Source: Poronia punctata (lineage: Eukaryota > Ascomycota > Sordariomycetes > Xylariales > Xylariaceae). From it: a DNA stretch of 64,000 nt. Under the pieces are notes generated by a model. That model did not search any database and was not told where the DNA came from. It saw only the letters and a program-made list of their open reading frames with translations. The position numbers and the translations under genes are program-made. The stretch covers positions 1 to 64,000 of the forward strand of contig MU401664.1 in NCBI GenBank assembly GCA_022579005.1, in the 5' to 3' direction. Positions 24,374-36,375 of the stretch are shown piece by piece. How positions within the stretch are numbered: position 1 is the stretch's first letter; each line of letters opens with the position of its first letter.

Positions 24374-26196
24374 GGCGATGTGAGGTCGTCGAGTATTGAC
24401 GGTGTTTGTTTATTCTTGAATTGAAGATTGATCTGGAGACTGGAATATACGATGACCAAATGCTGCTGGTCGGTGTTAGTTTGTTGGAAAGGTAAAGTTT
24501 TAAGGTTGAAAGGGTAGATGTCAGTAGAGAGTTTGGAATGGGAAGTAGAGACGGGGAGGCTTGTATGAGGGCGACGAAGGGTGGCAATGGACCCAGGGAA
24601 GAGGGAAGCGAAAACTCTACCAAACGCTTGCCCTAGTCAACCAATGAAAGCTGTGTGTGCTCTCTTGAATGGTAAGAGAGTCAGGCAAAACAGGCGAGAC
24701 GGGCAAAGTCAGGCGGGTGCAGGTGCGGTGGGATACACAAATAACCGGGGCGAGGGGCAAAAACTAGGATGTAGGTACATAAATTAAGGTAGGTAGAGCC
24801 CAGGACAAGGATGTATGTGTGGCGTTTATTATAGGCCAAATATCTCTGGGAAAAGCAAGACAGAGTATTAAATTCGAGACAACAAACATGGAAAAATACT
24901 TACACCTCACTCGAGTCTGGCTTTTGTTATTAAGGAAGAGAAGGTTGTGGGCAGACACCTGGTATATACTCAATGGCATGCAGTTCGGGCTGATATCAGG
25001 ATATGAGGAGGTGGTAAGGGTAGTATGTAGGGTCTAGGTCTACAGATACTATCGTGTTTTTGGAGTACCTAACCTTACGGGTAGGTAGCGGATACTAGGT
25101 ATGTTGTGTGGGTAGTCAAATGGGAACAGCCTTCTGCAAGGGACAGAATACAGGTTTGGGTCGGATTTTTTGCCATCTACACGTACAAGTAGGCGTTACA
25201 CGATCTAGGGAGGGGAAACGCCGGCATAGCAATACCATTACTTGGTTGTATTTGCGGGCACGGTGTTACTGTTCCAATTGGTGGTAAAAGGACAGGGACT
25301 ACATGCGAAAAGAACATGGAATTTTGAACAAAGGCTGCAGTGGGCCAAATGGTGGGGTTCTATGAGGAGGGGTCATACAATTGGGGTCAAGTGGTACGCA
25401 CAACAACAAGAGCAGATTTGTAGGTATTAAACGCAAATCAAATATCTTAGCGTCAACTCAAAAGTACCTAACCTAATCCTTGGGGTTATTAGAAGATTGA
25501 TTCTGCAAAGAGTAAAAGGAATTGTGGTGTGCATTATAACCGGATAGATGTCGGTGATTTTACACGGGTCGATTTTACATTAGGCTACGGATTACCTACC
25601 GTGAAAGTTGTAGTGGAAGTACCTAAAGAGGTAAGTACTAGGGGTAAAGATGAGAGTCTGATAGAGATCCAGCTAGGCACTTTTATCTCCGATAAGACTG
25701 ATCTTTCGTCCTTAACCTTTGTGGGGCGAGGTACATAGGTACACTGTTGTTGAGTTACCCAGATAAAAAACGCTGTTTGTACTCGTATGCATTTGTCTGT
25801 CCCTAGAAGGTCTAGTAGGTGTCTACGAGTAGTAGGTGATTAGGCAGCAAAAAGAATATTGAGTATGTGCATATTCTACGTCATAAGCCATATGTACTTA
25901 TATATTTACATACGTTTAGACTAGGGTATTACCTAAGTACTCCTACACGTACAGTACTCGTACATTCATTAGGAAAGAAGCGCGACATCCAGACGCGTCT
26001 AGAATCAACTACTTGTAGCATCATCGGAGAAAACTTGCATACACGCTCGCACTCACACAAAAAGGAGAGATATATATCTTTCCATTGTTATTTGTCCTAA
26101 CAGCATCCAGCGCTGTGTATCCATTCTGGCCCGAGTTGGCAACAATTACATGCAATATAGGGTACACAGGAAAGGAGCGCCTTTCCTGGTGCCGGT
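24374..26196. promoter_or_regulatory. Divergent intergenic region, gis2-like / ctp1-like
   Basis: These 1.8 kb contain the promoters of two divergent genes. Several 60-75 codon frames (for example near 24819-25037 and 25529-25738) are open but show no family resemblance. Three copies of the TACTCGTA/TACGAGTA octamer lie at 25780, 25824 and 25955. No TATA box is convincing. Confidence 0.5.
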
Positions 26197-28497
26197 ATGG
26201 AGGATTGGTTTGCAGTAGCCGGGCGAACAATTTTGCTCGAAGCTCTGTCAGAGGCTTGCGATCGTGTTAATGACGGCTTTAAAAATGGTACAATGCGCCC
26301 ACAATTCAAAGATTAGGGGGTTAAGCATTCCCACCACTGACAGAAAGTACTGCTAGAATTCCAGGCATATAACCGTAAGAACACGGATCTTGTGGCGGAA
26401 CTCGACCACCTAAGGCAGAAAGATTTTGAAGTAAAACGGTTTAAAGACGAGAACACTGTACTTAAAGCCACGATTGACGTGCTAAGACGGAAGGACTCTC
26501 AAGCAGAACGGCTTAGAGAAGAGAATGCCGCACTCAAAACCGAGATCTATGCACTGAAGAAGGCATGCCATCAAGACACCCGCGAACTCGATACATCCAA
26601 ACAGATAGATTCGAACCATGCCCTTCGAACCCCATTAGCGCCCAAATCGATCAACCAGCTCGCAACTCTGATGGACGCCGAGAATACTAACAATGAAGGC
26701 CCAACGCTCTCGGAAATGAAGTCAGAGGTAGCGCGGATGGGACACAAATACCAAAGATTACAGGACAGATACCTTGATATTCAGAATGTACTCCGAGAAT
26801 CAAATCAACTTGTCCGGCATCGAAACGATACTATCCGAAATTGGGAAGCACACGTAAGCCAGCTTAACAAGCAACTGCTCAAGCGGACCCAGCGGATCAA
26901 GAAGCTGGAGACCAAACTAGCTGAAATAGCTCCAGACTCCTCACCCTCAAGCTTCTCTACAGACGGTGGTGATGCGCCTACAGAGACAGGCCCGCAGGAG
27001 ACAACAACACCGCGTCGCGTTCATCCCAGTGCATCGCTGCTTAATAAAGATGCGGAGTTGGAACTTGCCGAGGACGCTTCACCCACACGAAACATCGAAA
27101 GACCAGAGTCACCGTCGAGAACTACCCACAATGCCACCGCAAGTCGGCCCATTCCAACTACTGGGGGGAGTAACTTAGAAGCAAGCGGGAACTCGCCACG
27201 TCTACCTCCCTTGCCCCGAGATATAGGTGGAGAGGGCGAAGAGATACGTATCAAGGCGGAACCATCGTCTGACACGCCCGTTGTAGTATCAGAACGCTGT
27301 ATACGAAAACGAAAACAGACAGACGATGGACAGACAGAGTTACGCGTCGCAAAAGTGAAGGTCGAACATGATGCCGAATCCCAGTCCATCGACGAACACC
27401 GCCATTTTTCTCCTCACGAAAGCATAGACCTTGACCTAGAGAACCCCAGTGTCCAGACACCGAAAAAACATGTGAGATATCAGCAGGGCCAATATATGAC
27501 TCCTTTGGGTGGTGTCGGCGCCAGGATACCCCAGGACGTCCGTGTAGGTTCTGCTCTGAAATTTATCGTCAACGATCGAGTGCTTCGGCCACCATCAGTC
27601 TCGGTCCTGAACAGTAAAAGGCAAATGCCCGCGGCGACACCGCGGTCCCTGCTAAAACTTGCCGAAGACGAACAGGAGTACGATGACGGAGTGCCCTTGG
27701 CCAGCAAAGATCAGCCAAGAACAGACGTCTTAGCTCGGTATTTCAATACGCCACCCACGACACGTGGGAAACAAGGCGCTAATTCGGTCGATGGCGAACG
27801 AAGCATAGACCCATTCCAACTACCCAAAAAACGAGATCTTCCTTTTGGAAAGGTTGCCCGCAAGGTAACGGACCTGGCTTATCAAACGACTCCAGAGAGA
27901 CGCAGTGATACAGGCCCGGGTTCAGGCCATAGTGGAGGGGTAATAGTAGACGCACCAAAGGAGCGAAGAAGGACAGGAGGCGGATTACGCTTTCAACCAA
28001 AAGAGAGACTCCGGTTAGAAGATTTCAAAGTCAACCCTGACGCGAACGGAGGTCATGACTATGCCTTTAAAGATGTCGTTCGGAACAGGGATGAACGGGC
28101 CTGTCTGCAAGGTTGTGTAGAAGAAAAGTGTTGCGGACGCAAATGGCGTGCCCTGGCACGTAACTGTCGTGCTCGTACTCGACCTCTCGAATTTCAAGGT
28201 CTGCTTGAGTCGTACCTTGGAGATGACTGTCATCGGTTGTCTACCATGTCTGATACGGAAAAAGAGGAATTGTGGGTTGAGGCCAAGACAAGAGAACTAG
28301 CCAATGCGCATAGCAGACATCGCCACCGATTTCCTCGGATGTCGACACCGCCTGGCTTCTGGCGGCCTGATTTTCCAAGCACACAAGAGGGGGAAGCGGA
28401 CAGTGATGAAGCCGCGAGAATGGAGCGCGACATTATCGAGGAAAGATGCAGAGAGGCTATGCGACCCGGCGGGCTATGGATATTCCGGGATGAGTGA
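26197..28497 (+). CDS. ctp1: DNA end-resection factor, Ctp1/Sae2/CtIP family
   Basis: This is the cofactor of the Mre11-Rad50-Nbs1 nuclease that starts resection of DNA double-strand breaks and clears blocked or meiotic ends. There are two exons, 26197-26287 and 26348-28497, giving 746 residues. Exon 1 encodes MEDWFAVAGRTILLEALSEA, the conserved N-terminal tetramerisation start. The 60-bp intron has a GTACAA donor; frame requires the acceptor at 26346-26347 (AAAG), not the CAG four bases earlier. Residues about 32-175 are coiled coil and include a 24-residue internal duplication. The middle is disordered with scattered SP/TP sites. The C-terminal Ctp1 domain contains CVEEKCCGRKW, ELWVEAKTRELANAHSRHRH and TPPGFWRPDFPST, the hallmark of the family. 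The GTG at 26392 also begins an open frame but lacks the conserved N-terminus. Confidence 0.93.
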
Positions 28498-29543
28498 ACA
28501 CACAGGCACGAGCAGATACATGTGTACGGATCCGTCCCTGGCCTCCTATTTCGTCGAAGAATGCGGTTGGCTTTTACATCAGCAGCAGGCGATAAGTATT
28601 AACGGGCCGTGCCATCGCCCGTTACGTAGTTGGACTTTTAGCTTTGATACGAATAACATGAATATACGCATTTATAACAGCAGGTACTGTGTGCCATAAG
28701 AACCCGATCCGTATTAGCAAACCCGTCTCTGTTCTTCTTTTCCTCGCCTTCTCTTATTGTTTGTTGTCCCTTCTGTATACTCACGCATTTCCACGTCATT
28801 GGTTATATAGCCCAGCGTGCCTAGGTGTATAAAGGAGATTAGGGTCACAGCGACTTCCCGGTCACATCTTGTAGGATGTGGTTCGTACGAATAGCTCCAA
28901 GTCAACATATTTCCCTGCTACCTGAATTAACCCTTTAGGGGCATATTCCCTCTGTCGCTTGCCGTTGCTTGACGTTACCTACAGAAATGTGTCTACTCGT
29001 AATTACCTACTAATTGAGGTACCTGCCTAGTGGGGCTGATTAATAATAATAATATTCAACCGGAAGTAGCACTGGAAGGGTCCGAAAACTTTCAAGAGGT
29101 AGTCAATTGACAAGGTTACAGGTAGGTAAGCTTTGGAATTGACTTCATCTCATAACAAAGTTTACCGAACTTGCGGCCAAACACGCGTGCATACCCGAAC
29201 TTCCATGCTAAAATAGCCATAGTCAGTTTCCCTTGCTTGGTCTACCCATTGGTAGCAAGAACAACACTGACGACGTTTTGTTATTGCTACAGCCACGCAA
29301 CGCACGAAAATCGCATTGGAGCTAGCAAACGTCAAAACCTTTGGGCGTCCCCATTCTGTCCGACACGCGCGCGCAGTCAAACAAAAGAAATCCAAAGTAG
29401 AAGCCGGCCCGGCTGGCTTGCTACCACCATCGCCGACATTAGTACCTTTCCGCTACATTGGAGCTACATAAAGGCGCGCGACGATCTTTTCGCACCACAG
29501 GTGTAGTGGAATATCCACAGCCTCATTCACCCAAGCCGGCAAG
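28498..29543. promoter_or_regulatory. Intergenic region upstream of the ubiquitin protease gene
   Basis: This 1.05 kb lies between two genes in tandem. It should hold the ctp1-like terminator and the promoter of the protease gene. One TACTCGTA octamer is at 28994. Small frames on both strands show no family resemblance. Confidence 0.45.
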
Positions 29544-32500
29544 ATGAACAACAATCATCTGCCGGCTGGGCAGCCCATGCCCGGGGGCGTGGGAGGGGCA
29601 GCCTCGGGTCCAAATATCAACGGAGGCAGACGTCGACCGGCGCCGACATCTTACTCGCCCCATCAGCCGTACCACCAACCTCAATATCCGCATCAACACC
29701 AGCAACTTGCGGCCGGGCCCATGTACCCTACGAGCTACATGAACCCATATGCAGCCAGCTATTATCCACAGCAACAATTTCCCTCATACTATCAGCCAGC
29801 CCCCATGCAGAACACGCCGTACATACCTCCCAATACTTACGTACCCCGGTCTCCCCCGGTCATTCACCAGGCATACCCTCCTATAGTCTCATCGAGCATG
29901 CATCCTCATCCGCAACCATATCCTCGGCCTCCCCCACAGCAGGCTTCCTCAGCTTTGTCGACTCCGCCTCCTTTTCAGCCCGTTGCGCCACCTCCGCCGA
30001 CAACGGCTCCATTTGCTGCTCCGGTCCCCGAGACCCCTGCTTCGGCGCATTCACCTAAGGATATCGCTGTTGTTTCGTCACCGGAAATATCCCAAGCACC
30101 TTCGGTTCCCCTAGAAGAATTTGAATTCAAAATAACGGAAACCCCCAAAAACCCTTTCAAGTTCTCTGTAAGTACTTAGCCAAGCAACGAAATATCACTG
30201 CAACATAATCTGATCCGAATCATGACGATACAGCTGCCTTGGTTCTCAGTGGCCGACGAACCCTTTCCGCCTCGCCTTACACAAGCTAAGAGAAGGCGGC
30301 GGAAGTTGAACGGTTCGTCTTCCGTCGAACTGCCGAATAACAAGCTAAATGTCGCGGAAGCCGAGGCCGACTCCAAGGAACCAACATCACATGAGTCTAA
30401 ATCTCCCGATATCGCCCCACCGGAAGACACCCAGCCTGCTACCTCGCTGTCAACTCCCCCCTCAGATCCTCAGTTAGCTCAAGATACTCCGGCACGCGAT
30501 GATGGACGGCAACCCACTCCTCCCAAAATCGCATCCCCCAAGACCGCATCCCCCAAGATCGCCTCCCCCAAGATCGCATCCCCCAAGATCGCATCCCCCA
30601 AGATAGCATCTCCTAAAATGGAATCCCCTAAAATCACATCCCCAACGTCCACATCCACCCCTTCGAAAACTGCCAAGTCCGCCGCCCGTCCAGCAATACC
30701 GGCCGTCCCCGTAGTTCCAGTCATACCCAAGGCTAGCCATAAGGAGACTAAGAATCTTTCCGGCCCAGACGCAGTGCAGTCAGTAACACCATCCGCACCG
30801 TCTGCTCCCGTAGAGGCGGAAGAGAATATTGAGCCCACGGCTGCCGTGTCTAGTGCTGGGTCGGAGGGACATCCAAGCCCTGTTCGACCTACAAAGGCCA
30901 CTCCTAAACTCTGGAGCGGCCTATTTCAGCGTCCGGCACCTGCTGCTGCTGCCTCGGTCGTTCCTAATAAGTCCGGCTCCAATGCCATGTCTGAAGACGC
31001 GACATCGTCAGATGCAGCAACCCAGGGAGGCAGCCTCTCCGGGCCTGGCAGCTTTGCTAAGTCTAATGCAACCTCCCTGGCCGAGGCTCTCCGAGCTTAC
31101 AAAGTCTCTAATGACAAAATTTCCTTTCTCGAGCCCAGGGGTCTTATCAACACTGGCAACATGTGTTATATGAATTCAGTACGTTCCATGGATTTCCCCC
31201 ACGTTACGGGTGCTGGCGTTATAGTTGGTCACTGACAATATGACTGCAAGGTTCTTCAAGTTTTAATTTTCTGCCTTCCGTTCTACAACTTTCTCGACCA
31301 GGTCAGCAAGAAGGCGACTTATAGCTTTAAAAGCGAGACGCCTCTAATCGATGCCATGTGAGACTCCATTCCAACCTCGTCGTCGATCTATTTCATAGCC
31401 CACTTACTAAACACCTCCGGCTTTAGGGTCATGTTTCTACGCGAATACAAAGTAATCGACTCTGCCAAGTCAGTGGATCAACTGCGAAGACGATTAAAGA
31501 ACGAGGAGCTCGAACAATACGGAGACGCATTCACGCCCGAATTTGTTTACGACGCGATTAAACAACTGCCCAGGTTCGCTAGCATGCAGGTAAGTCTTGA
31601 CATCTCCCTCGCCTGCCGAACACCCAAATACTGACGAGGAGGCTACAGCGAGGGCACCAACAAGATGCCGAGGAGTTTCTTGGCTTTCTCCTAGAAGCTC
31701 TACACGACGAGTGTACTCAAGTCATGCGTCACCAAGAGGAAGCCTCAGTCAGTAGTACAGCTGTTAACTCTTCCTCGGCGACGCCCACCGGCCCAACGTC
31801 GCCGACTAGCGCGAACGGAGCGAACGACTGGCTAGAAGTGGGCCGCAAACAACGAGCTGCCGTTACCCGGTCTTCTGGCCACCCCGTAACCTCATCGCCC
31901 ATCACGAAAATCTTTGGTGGACAACTGCGATCGGTCTTGAAGGTCACTGGCCTCAAGGATTCCGTCACACTAGAGCCGTTTCAGCCTTTGCAGTTGGATA
32001 TTGGGGCACCAAATATCCGCAATATCGTCGATGCACTGAAGGGTCTAACTAGATCCGAAAACTTGATGGGCGACTTCGGGTCCCCACGAGGGAATGTGGG
32101 CTTTGCCACGAAGCAGGTGCTCATCGAATCTCTGCCGCCTGTCCTCATCCTCCACTTGAAACGTTTCCAATTCGACCCGGCAGGAACTGGCACCGTCAAG
32201 ATCTGGAAGAAAGTTGACTACCCGCTCGAGCTCGAGCTCCCTAAGGAGGTAATCTCACAGCCGAGGAGAAATGCGCTGATTGCCGAGGGGGTCGGGCTCC
32301 CTCGCTATGCGCTAATGGCAGCGGTCTATCACCACGGGAAGAATGCCAGTGGTGGTCATTACACCGTTGACATTCGACGCCAAGACGGTCGAGAATGGAT
32401 CCGCCTCGACGACACGCTTATCCGGCGCATCCGAAGTGAAGATGTAGCCGAGGCCGGTGTAGAGGGAGACTCGGGTAAACAGGCCACATGGACTGACCAG

Positions 32501-32734
32501 AGACAAAGCGTTATCGGCCCTGCCACAGGCAACAGGTTCGAGGGCATCGGTGATCAAGATGAAGTTGACGAAGAAGGCTGGAACAAAGTGAGCACCACCG
32601 CCAACGGCTCGAAGAAATGGAGTTCAGTGGTTAATGGTGGCTCCAACAACGCCGCATCAACAAAGGGGAAACCGGCCAAAGACAACATTAAGGATAATAA
32701 GGTCGCCTATCTACTATTCTATCAGAGGATCTGA
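29544..32734 (+). CDS. ubp3: Ubiquitin-specific protease, Ubp3/USP10 type
   Basis: This cysteine protease removes ubiquitin from proteins; yeast Ubp3 with Bre5 acts in vesicle transport, ribophagy and stress responses. I reconstruct five exons: 29544-30167, 30234-31178, 31251-31357, 31427-31589 and 31649-32734, giving 974 residues with consistent phase. Introns are 59-72 bp. The Cys box is GLINTGNMCYMNS with catalytic Cys near residue 519, interrupted by intron 2 directly after MNS. GHQQDAEEFLGFLLEAL follows, then LPPVLILHLKRFQFD. The His box is NASGGHYTVD with catalytic His near 850, followed by WIRLDDTLI. The N-terminal 500 residues are disordered: a Pro/Tyr/Gln-rich segment, then Ser/Thr/Pro-rich sequence with an eight-unit PKIAS repeat. 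The start MNNNHLPAGQP is the first ATG of the frame. Confidence 0.94.
30522..30641 (+). repeat. Eight in-frame 15-bp repeats in the ubiquitin protease gene
   Basis: Eight consecutive 15-bp units encode PKIAS with variants PKTAS, PKMES and PKITS. The central four units are nearly identical at the DNA level, which suggests recent slippage or unequal exchange. The tract lies in the disordered N-terminal part of the protease and creates a row of Ser-Pro-Lys sites. Confidence 0.95.
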
Positions 32735-33849
32735 GCTTCAGTCCTCTGCAAAAGCGAGATGATGTCTACTATCTATTTCGGTAATAATTACGGCCGTTGC
32801 TTCGGTTGGCTAGGGATATGAGGGGGGCATGACATAATTCTTGAGGGGTATCATTATAGAGGCCCGGATGCCCTATCTTTACAGATATACCATTACGCCA
32901 CCTCCCCCGAGTTGGGTTGTCTGACGAGTGGTGTGGGCCTAGGAAGTCTGTGGGGTGTCCAGATGCCCGTATGATTAAGCTACCGAGTCAGTCAAGGAGA
33001 GAGATCTGAGCTCGATGCGATGCTCAACCATCAGTACTCCACGTCGCAGGCATTATGAAGTTCATCAAGTACGATATACTTGGTATGAGACAAGAAAGGG
33101 GTCAAGCCATCGGTAAGTAAGCCTCGAGGCACAATTGAACGATTGCGTCCCTTACGCCCAGGTTAAGGTTCCCGTCGAGCTTTGTACCATGTTCTATCGG
33201 GCTCCATATACCGTCATGTCGTCTTACCCTGTATTTTATCCACGTTATGGAGATATGAAACGACGCTTATGCCTGTACGATATGAGTAGCGAAGGTGACA
33301 AAGAAATTTAAAGAACTTATCTCAGCCAACCTCTAGGTGACCTTGTTGATATTGTATTATCACTTGGTGTTTCTTCAAGCGCAATGTTACACCTAGCAAA
33401 AAGGGTTTCTCTCGACAGGCAGCTGAGGTATTTTTCGATATAAACAGGATCGCAAAAAATGCTCCCCTTAATGGTTTGATAAAGGAACCGGCAAATACGA
33501 CTTCGTCACGCAATCTACAGTTGAGGTCCGACAAAGGTCGTCCGTCTGTCAAGAATACTTCTATTTCACGCCATTGCAAATTGGTTGAGGTGTTCCCCCT
33601 TAATATCCACCAACTCTTGGTTCATTGCGAGGTTGGGAGAAGGTATCCATGAAAATGATATAAATAAAAGTTTTCTGACAATGAAGGAAAATAAAAAACA
33701 TCCGCAACGAGTTGTCGACGCGAAGCCAGTTTTTGAGGTTTCTCGCCCAAGCCTTTGAGCAAGCAAGAACAGTATGAGAAGGTTTAACAAGCGCAAAGAA
33801 GTCGGCAGTGCACCCTCTTTTGTCTCGTCCTTTTGAGTACTTGTTTGTT
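32735..33849. other. Convergent intergenic region
   Basis: These 1.1 kb lie between two 3' ends. Open frames of 76-85 codons on the minus strand (33322-33579 and 33566-33796) have no family resemblance and no supporting splice structure. I see nothing else. Confidence 0.45.
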
Positions 33850-34866
33850 TTAAGAAGCCATTAGTCGCGAACTAGTAGCCCGCAGGCTTATCGGCTTACC
33901 CTTGGAGTATAGCTGGTTTTTATATGCTGGGACATGGCGCGAGCGTCCGAAATGAAATATGAAGGCGTGTGTACTCCAGTCGGTCTGCTCTAACATCTCA
34001 TTTAGCTTATTAGCCGCCGAGTCCAACTCTGGATACACGAGGTATTGCAACGACGCGGGCAGTTCAATACTGATTGTTGGGAAATAAAGGTCATAAGCGG
34101 GGCGAAGCCCCTTCAAGAAACCACCTCGCCCATCACGTACTGCCTTGTATGCTTTCTTGCCGCCGTCTCGGATTGGTTCGACTGGGAGCGTCATCTCCTC
34201 GATGGTAAAGGTGACGTGCGTCTTCCACTGTTTATTTAGCATGCGGGTGATCAAATCGTGCAGCTCGTCACCAACGTAACGTTGATCGCCGATCAAGCCG
34301 GCTTGGTATCCGGCAGAAGGCCCGGTATATGACCGGCCGCGGCCGCTCCCAGTATTCCTAGATGAAGAAGCTTCCGGTTGATATCGTCTCTGATCTGCCT
34401 CATGTTCAAGATGTGGCGTAGGCGGGCTTATACCGTAATACGGCACGGGATTGCGTATGGGCTGGTCATAAAATGGCGCTTCATAGACATCATGCACATA
34501 TGCCCTACCATGTCCGAAGGCGTCCGCATGAGGCCTCCCTCCTAGAACTGAATTCTGATCAAATAATGAATGGTAGCTGTAGTTGCCGCTCCTAGGTGTC
34601 TGAGAACGGCGAGGAGACGAGGGTCTAGGAGGTCGAGAAGGTCGTGATGGCAGAGGCGCCGGCGTACTAGAAACGTTAGTGGCAAAAGTTCAACGTGGGG
34701 GTGAACTTGGCCAAAGAAATAGGTGAAAGGAAACATATCGCAGGGGGGATAGATAGACCTACTAGGATACACTGTGTCGCTGCGACTTGGACTGCCTTCG
34801 TTCACTATCATAATCATTCCGAGCCGTATGACCTTTCCCGCGGATCCGTGATGTGTCTCGTGGCAT
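33850..34866 (-). CDS. Unrecognised protein, disordered N-terminus and conserved-looking C-terminus
   Basis: I do not recognise the family. I infer two exons, 34866-34763 and 34666-33850, giving 306 residues. The 96-bp intron has a GTAGGT donor, a CACTAAC branch and a TTCTAG acceptor, and phase is kept. The protein starts MPRDTSRIRGKGHTARNDYD. Residues up to about 165 are rich in Ser, Pro, Arg and Tyr and look disordered. The rest looks folded, with mixed hydrophobic and charged residues, for example YVGDELHDLITRML, VTFTIEEMTLPVEPI and FIFHFGRSRHVPAYK. There is no signal peptide or membrane segment. The open frame continues far upstream of the ATG at 34497 without a stop, which supports the longer two-exon model. 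Confidence 0.62.
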
Positions 34867-35501
34867 ATTTCCCCACACTTACTTGACGAATATTTTACTC
34901 TTCCTTTATTATTATTCTCGTCTACCTCGCTGAAGGAACCAAGTTTGGGGTAGCCAGTACAGCGCTGCGTTGGGATAGCGGCGAACTCGAGTAAACTACA
35001 AGAGAATTGTGTGTTAAATGGTTGTAGTTGGTATCATAATAAGAGCGGATGTTTTGAGGTCGCAGATGGCAGATATATATAATGGGATCAGACGCCCTCC
35101 CTCGCATGGTCCATTCTTCCTCTTCTTTTCGGCATTCTTTTCGTGGTACATTCCAGTCTTCTTTGTCGGCGGTATCACGCATATTCGGGTGTTGGTGTAA
35201 GTTACACTAACAGGAGAAAAAAAGGTAACCCGGCTACATGTTATTAAAAAAAATATATATATAAAACAGGAGTTTTAAGTAGGGGTGATCCAAGCAGAAC
35301 CATTGTTCGGTGGTTCGCGTATTCTGTCCTACTGTATCTAAATGCGGCTCCTTGGTAGACTTACCACGTCACGGCGCCAACGAAGGTATCGGTAGGAGAA
35401 TATAAAACAATGTCGCATTCGCGCTGCGTGTAATAGCGTGGTATCGCATGCGACATAGTCGATTTCTTGGTTCATGGTAAGGGGTATCGTATCGCATCAC
35501 T

Positions 35502-35541
35502 TTGCATTGCAGTGCAGTGCAGTGCAGTGCATGACATTGCA
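35502..35541. repeat. Short CAGTG tandem tract
   Basis: About four copies of CAGTG in a row are flanked by TGCATTG and TGCATGACATTGCA, so the whole 40 bp is nearly self-complementary. It is non-coding. Confidence 0.75.
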
Positions 35542-36102
35542 TTACACCACATTCGGCTACGTGTATTTGTCGGCTAGGGCTTCGCGGCCTATCTTCTGCT
35601 ATGCCTCTATTTGACTTCACAGCTGTCACTGTGTGGCATAGAGCCAGCTACCCTTGACCTGGAGACCGGGGAGGCCGAGCTTGATATTATAACCAGGATA
35701 ACCCGCCTTGGACTTGGGGTGGTAGGTAATAGAGCTCGTCACTAGAATAGGTGAGAGGAAGGGACAGTCCTTGGGATCTTTCTAGCTTGTGACTACACGC
35801 ACTCCTCCATCAGCCAGAAATAGATCGGTGCGGTTTGAGGACTCGTAAAGTAAAGGGGAACGGGTAAAGAAATGTTAAGAAATGCTGTAAACGGGCCACG
35901 TAAACCAAATTGACGAAAGTACTTCGTTCAGATATGAGTTGGTGATGACGAACCTGATAGTAGGGACCTCCTCGCTTATACGTGAAGCCTATCATGTCCG
36001 GAGGTCCGGAGGTCCGTAACTGCGTGTCCTCTTTCCTGCTCCCACTGTCCTGTCTCCTCAATCGCATGCCTGGGGTAACCATAACCCATAACTATACCGC
36101 TC

Positions 36103-36110
36103 TATAAAAA
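36103..36110 (+). promoter_or_regulatory. TATA-like box
   Basis: TATAAAAA lies about 265 bp upstream of the ATG at 36376, in the divergent promoter region. The intervening sequence is C/T- and A-rich, as in many fungal 5' leaders. Assignment is by position and consensus only. Confidence 0.35.
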
Positions 36111-36375
36111 GCTGCATTCGTTCCTCCCGATTCCTAAAATCATACGGACAGCTTTCTCCTCTTACCTACCCAACTTAAGACTCATAAACATAGGTACTTG
36201 GTCGCTCCTCCTTCAGTCAGATATCAACCAAAGACAGATATCACCACTACCTTAAGTAATCATACCTACTATTAGGTACCTACCTCCTTGCAGCAGTACC
36301 GACCTACGTAGTTGCCTACTCTACCATTGCCCCTCCAGCCCCTTCCTTGCCTGTATACCTTGGGTACTTGACACG

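Larger units (their letters stand above)
34867..36375. promoter_or_regulatory. Divergent intergenic region
   Basis: These 1.5 kb separate two divergent unrecognised genes. A TATA-like TATAAAAA lies at 36103-36110, about 265 bp before the plus-strand ATG. A short (CAGTG)n tract is at 35502-35541. TAGGTACCTACC-type motifs cluster near 36260-36295. No coding frame is convincing. Confidence 0.5.

Noticed and set aside
26392..26394. GTG start for the Ctp1-type gene
   Set aside because: The frame is open further upstream and joins by splicing to a conserved N-terminal exon beginning at 26197.
30474..30901. Minus-strand frames with repeated GGCDL and ILGDA patterns that look like pentapeptide-repeat proteins
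   Set aside because: They are the antisense shadows of the 15-bp PKIAS repeat in the ubiquitin protease gene.
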